Made by a program: the position numbers and the translations under genes. The notes below the pieces were generated by a model that ran no database searches, had not been told where the DNA came from, and was given only the letters and a program-made list of their open reading frames with translations. Below are positions 36,018-45,742 of a DNA stretch of 64,000 bases, piece after piece (within the stretch, counting starts at the first letter, position 1; every line of letters starts with the position of its first letter). This stretch comes from Ectocarpus siliculosus (lineage: Eukaryota; Sar; Phaeophyceae; Ectocarpales; Ectocarpaceae): positions 428,932 through 492,931 of the forward strand of contig FN649741.1 of the NCBI GenBank assembly GCA_000310025.1, written 5' to 3'.

Positions 36018-39000
36018 ATGACGCAAGAGCACCTGGCCCGAAATCGGCCACGCAGAAGAGAGAAAATGAGGCCTGCATCCGCTGGAAGCGCGATGGGTCA
36101 GCAAAAATCAAGACTTGAGATAAAAGTTGGTGTCCGTGGTTTGTGTCGGCGAACAGAGCCGCGAGATGCCGACATTCAGATGCAAGGTTTCCTGAAGGAC
36201 GGCACCGTTCCTGTTCTGTCGTTCAAAGCCAGCCCTCAAAAAGTGCAAGCGTCTTTGGTAAAACCGCTGCAAGCGGTGCGGACAGACTTAATGGGCGTTG
36301 CCACGGGTATCCTGGACCGAGTTGTCCGTCAGTGGGGTTGCATGGAGGAAATGGTTGAACAGACTAGAGGAGAGAAAATAAGCCGACGTCAAGCAGAGGA
36401 GTTCTTCGAGGAATATCTTATCAACCACAACGTACCCGGCAAGCTCCAGATTCGCTGGGTAGATAAGCTCAATAGTGGAGGGAAGCTTCAGGAGCACGGG
36501 CGGCGAAATAAACCAACTGCGCGAAAACTGACGCTATGGATCAGCAGCAGCTTCGCCGGGGTGCAGTACGCCAGGAGCATGACCGCATTCGCCGACCATG
36601 AGATCTGCACCCACGCCGTTCGCGCCATCAATGATCATGCGCAGGTACCAGAGACGTTGCTATAGATAGGTGCGCGCCCTAGAATCAATCTCTTAACCCT
36701 TACGTGACTGGGTTAGTTTGATTTTTTTTTGTTTTTTTCCCCACAACTGGCTCTCTGCGGTCAAAGATCTTCTAAGGATGCGTGTACACCCATAAATCAC
36801 GGCGGCAAGGATGGTGCAGCAGTGGGTCCATGTGTGGGGCTCACAGGAATGGTTACGCGGTATATGTAAGGGTGGCGAACAGGAGTACAGTAGTACTACT
36901 GCTGTACAGCAGCTATGCGGAGAGAAATAGACTGTACAGCAGCAGCAGCAGTAGTTTCTGAGCAGGTGTGCATGCGTCTATTCTGCACTACAAATAGAGA
37001 GCTGTGATCGGAGCTGTGATCGGAGCTATAGTCCCGAAAACCCTTGCCTTTGAGCGAATTTTGCACACAGCAGACGAACTACCCTTCACTCCCAATACTG
37101 GGAACCGCACGCACCGCAATCACAAAAACATCAAGCACCGAGGCAGTACGTTAGCATCGTCTCCGGTGTGCGCTTTCTCTGCTCTCCCCCGCGGATGCGG
37201 CACCGGGTTGGTCACATGTTCAGGGTGCTGTATGTACCCTCCGGTTGTATTTTGCGTTTGAATCTTACAGTACCGGTAGGCAGTAGATTGGATCTGGGAA
37301 GGATATCTGCCCCACGTCAGAGAGATTAGGCACCCGTGCGCATTGCTGATAAGCGTGCTTTGGGGGTGGGCTGACTGTGTCTCCCTGCTGGTCTCTGTGT
37401 ATGTTTTTTGCCCTTAGCCGAGGCACAACGGCGATCTTTCAGCACGCAAAGTGATCGGAGCTGAGAGCGGAGCTGAATCGGCCTGTAGTCACGTACGGGT
37501 TAAAGGCACGTTTGTCCGGCATTTGTAGTTTTTTGTTCCCCACGTGTTAGTGAAGCTTGGTCGTTCTGTGATGATGTCTCGTGGCAGAACTCTATTGCAA
37601 TACCCTAACCTCCCGACCCCCGACCGTACAGGTATGGGTGAACCATCGTGGGAGGTATGGCCTCTGTGCCGGAAGCCGGGAGCGTCTGGGCACAGAAGAA
37701 GGGTTGGCTTCCCTAAACTCTTTGATATGCTACCCGAGTCAGACGCGACATCTATGGAGTGCTGCCATGCTCTATTACTGTGCCGTCAAGGGTGAGGGCA
37801 TGGGTTTCGGCGAGCTGCACAAACATCTAATCAAATATGTACGGTGTCCTGCAAAGCGGTACTGGTGAGTAGTTAAAGCGCGGAATGTACCCCGCGTTCT
37901 AATCAACGTGTCACGCACCTTCGTCACCCAACGTTTTTGTCCCAAGTACGAAGTCGAAGCCACCCAGCGGTAACAACACCGCAGGTTGGTTGCGTGGTAC
38001 CACTGCTGCTGTTGTTTGCTTCCGAATTGCACCAGGGGTTGAACGCGTCGCACCACTACTAAGGCCGAATTTCATGTCGGCATGGCGGTTGATTCGATCA
38101 AAATTCCAACAAGACGGTGTGCAAGGTGGTTTCTTGGGGGCTGGAAAAAATACCTTTCTTTCAAGAAGCGCAAACAAACGCGTTGTGAACAAGCGTTCAC
38201 CCGTCTCACCCAAGCAACTCAATCTGTCTTGTGTACACGTAGAGATGGTAGGGTCTTGATGCATTCTGTTGCCACTGTCCGCACCCCGGACCCAGGTACT
38301 GTATCAGAACCAAGGGGAAGAGGGCTGATCTTCACCAACCGGGTTCGTGCGGCAAAGGGCAAGTGTACCTGGAAGGGGCAGTGAGCATTCTTCGAGAGAT
38401 AGACCGCATAGACTTCCACCTTCTCTACTCCGGGCGGGTAAGAATCGAGACAAGAACCACGCATACATCGGGTCGAATGCAGAGCAAGCCGATATTCCAA
38501 CAATATTCCGCCTCTAGGGGTAGTCACAAATCAAGCAGAAGATGTGAATGGGTAACAAGAAAGGTCGTTTTGATTTAGCTTGATATCGTAGGGTTCTAAT
38601 ATCTTAGGGTTAGGGTTAGGGTTAGGAAACGTAATGTTGAATGCCGTAGGTTGAGGGTGGGTTGGGGGAGACTCGAGGGATTGCGTGCCCAAAGCACCTA
38701 TCTCACATGTATGTGGGGTATGAGATCCCCCTTTTTAGCAGATGCCCGATATAACTGTTCCATCAAGGCCGCATGCCTGCATACGATGTAATGCGATAAT
38801 TGCTCAACTGCATTAAATCTCCCTTAGTTGATTACGTCGTCCCCAGGTACCATTGAGTAAGCTGGATCGAGTGAAGAACATTGTTCGGTCCTCCTTAGTG
38901 ACCCTACCAGGGTTCGTGCAAGACCAGGCCAAGTACAAAGGTGTTTTGAGACAGATCGGCCTGCTTAATGGCATCATCTCTGAGGGATCGTACCCGAGTG

Positions 39001-39902
39001 TGGGGCCGAAGCAAAGTATTCCCACACAGGCCAAGATCCTGTCCCCAAACAAAAGGCCCTCAAAGAAAACGAAAGAAGCCACGGGCAAGAAGACGGCCCC
39101 TAGTCGACGCCAAAAGCGCGGGCTGACAAACTCGCCGAAGGATGGGAAACAACGCCCGCAGCAAGCAGAGACTTCACCAGCGTCTCCTCAGCCTGCTAGC
39201 GGCGTTGCCGGGGGGGGAACGATGGAAATCACTGAGAAGCTCTTACCGGTGGCACCCCATTATGCGGCGTCGCCAGAAAAATCGGGTGTTGGAAGCAAGG
39301 GGAAGAGCACGCCTGACAATACCCAGTACTCTCCTGATCGCTCATCTAGCGAGGAGGGAGTCGGAGACAAGGAAGAAAGCGCCTCATCCGCTCCACGGAA
39401 AGAGGTGAGCGCCACGTCGGTTGGAAGCGACGAGCACGGTGACAAACAGGTGCCAGTGCGGTTGGGAGCACAGCGAGAAGAACACCACCGGGTTGGCTTG
39501 GGGCGTGGTAGCAAGACCGAGCCGCCTAGACCTCGCACCCTCCCACCATCTAGGGATTGCCGTCGGCTACGCCTACGTGACCATTCTTTGAGCGCCAGAA
39601 TATCCCGTAAGAAGGGTATTGGCGGCGTTGGTCGCACCACGCCGCGCGATTTACTGCCTTCGTCTCCTATCCGCGAATTGAGTTGCGGAAATCGCCCCCG
39701 TAGTGCTGTAGATTTGACAATGTACGGGAGACGACGTGTTGTCGGTGAAGGTAAGTTGGGGATCGGAATGCAAAGTTGGCCGCTCTGCATTGAGGGTGGT
39801 GACTACCGCAGCAGCAGCACCAATGGTGAAAGAAAAATCGACGACGAAATCGTCATAGCGCAGCCGAACCCTCTCCTCTCCAGTGTCCTCCCCCGCTTGT
39901 GA
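36018..39902 (+). CDS. MATCAP/DUF1704-family metallopeptidase (tyrosine carboxypeptidase-like)
   Basis: Four exons join in phase: 36018-36644, 37632-37864, 38296-38437 and 38847-39902, giving about 685 aa. The zinc site is intact: DHEICTHAVRAIN gives HExxxH, and across the splice TEEGLASLN gives the downstream Glu. Other family landmarks follow: AAMLYYCAVKGEGMGF, RYWYCIRTKGKRADLHQPGS, QVYLEGAVSIL, IDFHLLYSGR and VPLSKLDRV. Family members described in animals (MATCAP1/2) remove the C-terminal Tyr of alpha-tubulin; bacterial DUF1704 proteins are less understood. The tubulin substrate is an inference from homology. After about residue 390 comes a Lys/Arg/Ser-rich disordered tail of about 300 residues that the family does not usually have. 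The N-terminus is short for the family, so an upstream exon or the internal ATG at 36066 remain possible. Confidence 0.84.
38604..38626. repeat. Interstitial telomere-like repeat (TTAGGG)4
   Basis: Four TTAGGG units in the last intron of the MATCAP gene, in opposite orientation to the tract at 19069. Confidence 0.9.
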
Positions 39903-41037
39903 AAAAACAATACAAGCCCAGGAACCGAGGCGAGTACATATGCATAGTTCTACCCACGTTGATTGAACGTTCAGATCACATTGATTTGCACTTTACTGCG
40001 TGTCACGATTTTGTCTGGTCCCGTAAGGCAGCTGTTGGCGTGTGGCAGCGCGCGTACTGTGGAATATACGTCAAGACGGTGTCGAACACCACTCATTTGC
40101 AAGTGGTGGAATACTCCTGTCTAGAGTAAGCGAATGACAATACATGCTGATGGCGGCTGACTGTCTCTGCACGACATGCGTCTGGCACCGAGAGCTTCGG
40201 ACTGCAGGAATTAGAACGGCCATGGGACTTGGCTGACCACAGTATGGCGCATGGTGTGTGCTGGAAAGCGATGTTTTTTTTTGTTCTTCAGGCAGGACTT
40301 TGCCCCCAAACGTTGCACGACTTCGTCAAGCATGCCTGCAGAGTCGCAGAAAGGAACACGGGCACCCACGTCCTCAGACACGCAGCACTGCCGTTGGAGC
40401 AAGCGCCGCGTACAAGCAAGCATTGCATCGCAGCAGCCGTGAGAGAAACCAAGACGTGGTGTACCCACCCAACCATTTTGATTATCCGCCGTTTAGACAA
40501 AGATCGCAATGCAATGCTTACCCTCCCCATGATTTTTCAAATGTGACGCGCAAAGTGACGCAGACGAAAAGCGACCCCCGAAGCTCCACGCCGCTGTAAT
40601 AAGCGCAATATTCTGGACAAGAGAAATCGACGACGCTTGTCCTGCGTGCACGCTTGTCACTGCATCGAACAAAAGCTCAGGTTACGATCACATCGCATAC
40701 CGGAGTATACATATGTCCGCGTCCGCGCGCACTTGCCATTCCTTCATGAATAGCATAACTACATAGCAGCCCGCAACCGACGAAGACGATCGATGTCCAA
40801 GTCAAAGTCACTCCTGCCTAGTCAAGCGCCACCGGTAGACGAGAAACGACAAGCTTCTGCGCCCACGTTAAAGACCGCCCCCCCTGCGGGCTGGGTGCGG
40901 TGTCCGCAGCTCGCGGTCAAAACTAATTCCGGGCAGTTCTCCCCCCTCCCCCGGCGGGCATCCTCCAGCTCCCCATTCCCGCTGCGTCCGGCAGCCTGCC
41001 TACAAAAATGTGCGGCTGGTTTGGTTTAGTCCATCCA
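39903..41037. other. Convergent intergenic / 3' UTRs
   Basis: This lies between the stops of the MATCAP and ACP genes. Frames of 70-110 codons exist but none resembles a protein I know. Confidence 0.55.
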
Positions 41038-43996
41038 CTACTTTGCGGCAGGGTGGGAGATGATGTACGCCACTGCGTCGGCAATGCCCGCGATCTTGTC
41101 CGCCTCCGAGTCTGGGATCTCAATCGTGAACTCGTCCTCGATTGCCATAACCACCTCTACGGCATCCAGAGAGTCCAGAGCAAGATCGTCCTTGAACAGC
41201 GCGTTCTCCGACACCTTCGTCGGGTCCACCTGTGTGGAAAAAGAAAAAAAGAAACCGTCGACATAGGACACAACCACGGGATGGTGGGGGGGGGCGGGTG
41301 GGTGCACACGTCAATTTCAGCTGTTAGAGCGCTTGCTCGCGAATAGGTCAAGATGGAGTTGTGTGACTGACCCAGCAATACCTCCTCCAATGGGTTACTC
41401 CAAACTTGAAGCAGAGGGTCGCGCGACTGAACCCGCCGCTCTGGATGTGTTACTTGATTCCGCCTCGGTAGGCAATTCGAGATAAAAGACGAACGACAAT
41501 GAACGGGAACAACATGTAGACAGCACCATGTCCCTCTCGATATACTTTGTACAGATTCTCAACGCTCCCCAGACACCCAAAGTCAATATGAAGGGTGGTT
41601 TGGGTATGGCACAGTACATATGCATTGAGCACGTAAGAAAGAGCCGCCGCTGGGTGGAAAGAATGAAACACGAAGCACGCCGAGGACAGGCGAACACACC
41701 CATGAACCTGCGCTTTATCCAACACAGGTCAGCGTTTGATGGGCGTCATCTCTGACAACCTGGGTGGCGGAACATTCCATACCAACGCCAATAGTAGCCA
41801 TCTTATGCAGGCAAACCCTCTGGATGTGATGGGTCCACTGCTGTGGCTTCAACTGGATTGCATAACACGAAGCAACGGCAACATCAACTCAAAATTGGCT
41901 ACAGCAGCAAGCGCGATTCTTCCTTCGCGCCAGGCGCAGCGGATCATCTTCCTACAAACGGATCAACTGACAACATGCCAACGAAAGCAAGAGAGGTCTA
42001 GCCTCTTGACAAGCGATAAATTTCATGCCATAGACGTATGCGCAACCCCGCATGTGACTTGTTCATGCCAGGCCCCCTGAGATCAAGCGCATAAAAATCG
42101 AATCCTGCTAAAAAAACCTGGCGGTGTTGACATGGGCAAAAAAACAGAGCCTGAATTGACAACATGTCATCCATGGTCCATGGTTTTTCGAAGGTTTTTT
42201 CTATGCACGTCGCCATGCTTGTTATTGGTGCTACTCTCTGCGCTGTCGAGGAAAGTCGTTCGCCAAATCCATCGCCTGGGTGCTCTCCGTGGCGCACGGC
42301 ATACTATCGCCACCTTCTACAATACTGCTACACAGCAGTAGGTGGCCCGATATAGTGGCAAGTAGGGGCAAGAGGAGAATACGGCACTATTCAGGGCAGT
42401 GCCACTATTCGATACATGTGTTGAGATTGTGACAAGATAGTTTGATGCGCCACTGTATCGGCAGTTCCACAATTCAAGTTGCCCCTCTATCGGGCCACCT
42501 ACCGTACGGCATGTACCTCTTGCGCACACTGTTCGCGTACTGACTGCTGGACCACAATTGTTGACACAACCCTCGCTGCTTGGACCGTACCTTTTCAAAT
42601 GCCTTCACCACGGCAATAATGCGAGCTGTTGCATCCCCCTTGTCCAAAAACGTCTGCAAAATCACACGACAGCGCAAGAGCAGCAGGTAAGCGAACAGTT
42701 TATCACGCTGCTGTCGTTCATGAAAAAAGAGCGAGTTGCGAAGCAACAACTATCCCTGCCATCACCGGTACAGCAGTACTCTCTACCATAGCAGGTGTGC
42801 ACCGAAGAGTAGAGGACCATTGCGACGGAAATGTGCATCATGCTTCATGGCACCCGTCCGCGGTGCTGGGTGGTACCTGGTATGGTATTGTATGGTATGG
42901 TATTGTATGGTATGCACGACCAATCTCTTTTTCAAGCGAGGACGCCCACACGCAAGAGCTACCGTCCGTGTAAGCAACAACAGAGTACTGCTGTCACTTG
43001 TATATGCTTTTGTACACGACACTATGGGGAAAAGCAGAGTCTCCGTGTGTCGCCCGATGCGCGTAGCACATGCATTTATCGGTACTACCAGATTAGATCC
43101 GTACGTGCCAAGATTTTATGTCGAAACCATGATGGGTATCTGCCACTGTGAACCATGCGGTCAGAGGAGCCACCACTAGCGCACCAACATTCCAACATGC
43201 ACTACTGCGCACAGCAGTCCAGCATCTCAACAGCCGATCGGTGAACACAAAAACTGAAGTACTGGAGTAGACCGACAAAGGCGTTTTTGAAGCCGCTGGT
43301 AATCACTGGTGGAAGTTCAAGCAGAAGGGAGATAGGAGGTACTCGCTTGGTACAATGGGCTGGGCCAGGCAGCAGCTCCGTGCGTACCGGTGTGGTTGGT
43401 GCCCTTGGACTGAGAACTATTGTAGCGGCTTTTACTCCGCGTTGCTGCTCAAGGCTGTGATGTGTACATACGCATTTCTTGGGCCACGCTGAACACAAAA
43501 GCTGGCTCGCTTTCCCTCCGCTCCAAATACTCGACATTAACGTGTGGAACACCCATAACACTTTCCGTAACCAAGGAGAACCGACGCAAAAGCGCTGACA
43601 TGCTGACATGCTGATACGTGTACAAACAAACACTGCTGTGGGCGGGAATCGATGTGACAGCAGCGCAGAAAGGGGCGGAGGGGCCTCGCATGCTCGGAGT
43701 CAGCGGGTTGCTGCAAACAGAGCTCGCCGATGGTGCAATGTCGACCTAATCCTAGACTGTGCAAAGGCAAACCCATCCGGCCATCACGGCCGCACACCCA
43801 TCTCTCACTCTTCACTCACGTCTCCTGCGGCGCCCGCGACAGGCCTAGAGAAGTGGAAGTGCCTCACGGCAGCGGCGGGAGCTTGCTGCCATGAGTTGTG
43901 AAGCTGCAAAGACCGTCCCCGCGCCGCCGCCGATCCCGCCCGCCGTGCAGTAAGGCACGCTGCCCGCCCCAGAGCTGCTACTGCCACGCGCTGCAT
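41038..43996 (-). CDS. Mitochondrial acyl carrier protein
   Basis: Three minus-strand exons join in phase: 43996-43820 (59 codons), 42653-42591 (21 codons) and 41229-41038 (63 codons plus stop), giving 143 aa. Exon 1 encodes an Arg/Ala-rich, acid-free presequence ending [15 protein letters not shown], a classic mitochondrial targeting peptide with a likely cleavage near HFSRP. Exons 2 and 3 give the four-helix [44 protein letters not shown], then [14 protein letters not shown]. The Ser of DSLDAVEV is the 4'-phosphopantetheine site. Mitochondrial ACP carries acyl chains for mitochondrial fatty-acid and lipoate synthesis and is a subunit of complex I and of the LYR-protein network for Fe-S assembly. 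Intron 2 holds a MITE-like element. Plastid ACP is an alternative, but the presequence lacks a signal peptide. Confidence 0.95.
42338..42502. mobile_element. MITE-like 165-bp element with 15-bp terminal inverted repeats
   Basis: The left end 42338-42352 reads GTAGGTGGCCCGATA and the right end 42488-42502 is its exact reverse complement. Inside the termini, further complementary GGGGCAA stretches and a CGGCACTATT/CAGTGCC motif extend the symmetry. The interior has no open frame of note. I could not identify a clear target-site duplication. It sits in ACP intron 2. Confidence 0.7.
42880..42914. repeat. GGTATGGTATT minisatellite
   Basis: Tandem GGTATGGTATTGTAT-type units, two and a half copies, in ACP intron 1. 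Confidence 0.85.
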
Positions 43997-44309
43997 TGCT
44001 AGTCAGTCGGTGCTCTCTCTGTCTCTCTTTCTCGCTCGGAGCGGCGGTGGAGGTGTGTGGGGAGGGTGCGCGGTTCGTGAGCGAGAAATGCACCAGGACC
44101 TCGGTAGGCTTGTTTGTGTGGGGGCTTGGAGAGGGGGTTTCGTGCATGAATTTTCGTCAAACACACCACGGCCGAGGGTGCGGGGTGTCTCCCTCTCGAC
44201 CAAGTGTTATTCACGAAGCAGTGGTAACCCGTACACCGACCATGCTAGTGCCTACAACCTCTGGCAGATCGTCTCTAGTTCCCTACCGGCTAAACACCTG
44301 CTGTTGATC
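43997..44309. promoter_or_regulatory. Candidate bidirectional promoter, ACP and methyltransferase-like genes
   Basis: Only 313 bp separate the divergent start codons. It contains a CT-rich stretch near 44015-44035. The plus-strand frame is open upstream of 44310, so the start could lie earlier and the shared region be shorter. Confidence 0.45.
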
Positions 44310-45742
44310 ATGGAGAAAGGAGAAAGAGAGGCGGGAACTAGGACGAATCCCAAGAGGAGCAAGAGCAAGAGCAAGAGCAACAAGAGCAACAAGAGCAACA
44401 AGAGGAGGAGGGACAAGGAGAGTACCTCCGCCAAAGTTGACCGAAGCACCAACCACAGCAGCGCCACTGCAACCACCTCTGGAACGGGCGAGAGGACAGT
44501 AGCAGGAGATCCCTCCGACCAAGGAAAGAAGCGGCCAAGAGGAGACGGTGCAGGAGCAGCAGCTGCGTCCTTGGCGGGGAAGAAAAGACCGAGAGAGAGC
44601 TTGGCAGCCCCACACCATCACCCCTTCCCGACCGAGTACGGCGACCATTTTGAAACACCGCTTCAAGCCTACCGAGATATAGAGGTCGCGTTGGCGCTGC
44701 TCGCCAAGCTGCTGGACAAGAAGCGGAAGCATCTTCGAATCTGGGACCCCTACGTGAGTCCTAGCCAGCATGTTGAGCAAGAGGCTCAGTGAGCGTCACC
44801 ATCAACGCGGTACAACAGGGAGAGATTAGGCCGCATTTTCTTGAGAGTGCTAATGTTTGGAAGGAACCTGCTGTTCATCTCATTTTTATCGCTAGAGAGT
44901 CCACTTCCTGTGCCAAATCCCCTAACCGGCAGTCTTTGCTTTGGTTGGTGGTGTCCATGATCCGAACAAAAGTGTTTTGTTTTGTTTTTGCCGCGTCGAC
45001 ATATGCATACCACACGCATCTCGTCTCTCTCTGTCGGATCGACTTCCCCCCCCACGTCACACCTACCAGCTCGCAACCTCACCGTTAGCCCAGGACAGAG
45101 TGAACAATCCTGATGTGCGTATGTATCCTTGCCTTTCTTTCTCATCGCCTGACGATACTTGGGTACACAACAACAATACAGTATTGCGCGGGCCGCACGC
45201 CGCGCTTGCTAGGGCAGCTGGGGTTCCCCAAGGTCGAGCACAGCAACCAAGACTTCTACAAGGTCGTCCGCGAGAAGCGGCAGCCCAAGCACGACGTCCT
45301 CATCACCAACCCCCCCTACAGCGGCGACCACAAGAAGCGCTGCCTGGAGTACTGCAGGGCCTCTGGCAAGCCCTGGTTCCTTCTCGTACCAAACTACGTC
45401 GCAACCAAAGACTACTACCGGCTGGCGGTGCTCGGGCCGGCCGCGGGACCGGGCGGGGAGCCCTTCTACGTGGTGCCGGAGAACAAGTACTACTTCGACC
45501 ACCCGGAGGGTACGGGGCACGCGGACTCGCCCTTCACCGGGGTGTGGTACGTGCACTGCGGGAGCCACACCGAGGCCGTGTTCGAAGGGACCATCACACA
45601 GAAGAGGGGGGGTGTTTCTGTGTTGAGGTCTCTTGACGAGCTCAGCCAGACGGGGGCGGTGACCACCGAGCGAAGGCTGAACCCGCGGCAGCGGAAGGCT
45701 CTCAAGAAGAAGCGGATGGCGGCAGCAGCGGAGCTCTTGTAG
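44310..45742 (+). CDS. NPPY-motif methyltransferase-like protein
   Basis: Two exons join in phase: 44310-44753 and 45182-45742, giving about 334 aa. The first 95 residues are a Lys/Ser/Arg-rich, probably disordered and nucleus-directed tail (SKSKSKSNKS repeats, KKRPRGDG, KKRPRES). The domain begins HFETPLQAYRDIEVAL. The splice makes RIWDPYYCAGRTPRLLGQLGF, followed by DVLITNPPYSGDHKKRCLEY, KPWFLLVPNYV, and SPFTGVWYVHCG. NPPY is motif IV of N6-adenine/Gln-type SAM-dependent methyltransferases and the WDPYYCAG region fits the SAM-binding loop. I recall this as a conserved but poorly characterised eukaryotic family; substrate unknown. The C-terminus RQRKALKKKRM is basic. I chose 44310 because the open frame upstream has UTR-like composition; an ATG at 44010 or 44094 in the same frame is possible. 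Confidence 0.78.
44352..44403. repeat. Coding AAGAGCAAGAGCAAC repeat
   Basis: Tandem AAGAGC and AACAAGAGC units encoding the SKSKSNKSNK run of the methyltransferase-like protein. Confidence 0.9.

Noticed and set aside
44010-44309. Upstream in-frame extension of the methyltransferase-like gene (MLSLSLFLARS start)
   Set aside because: The frame is open, but the encoded sequence is low in conserved features and would begin only 14 bp from the ACP start codon. Kept as an alternative start only.
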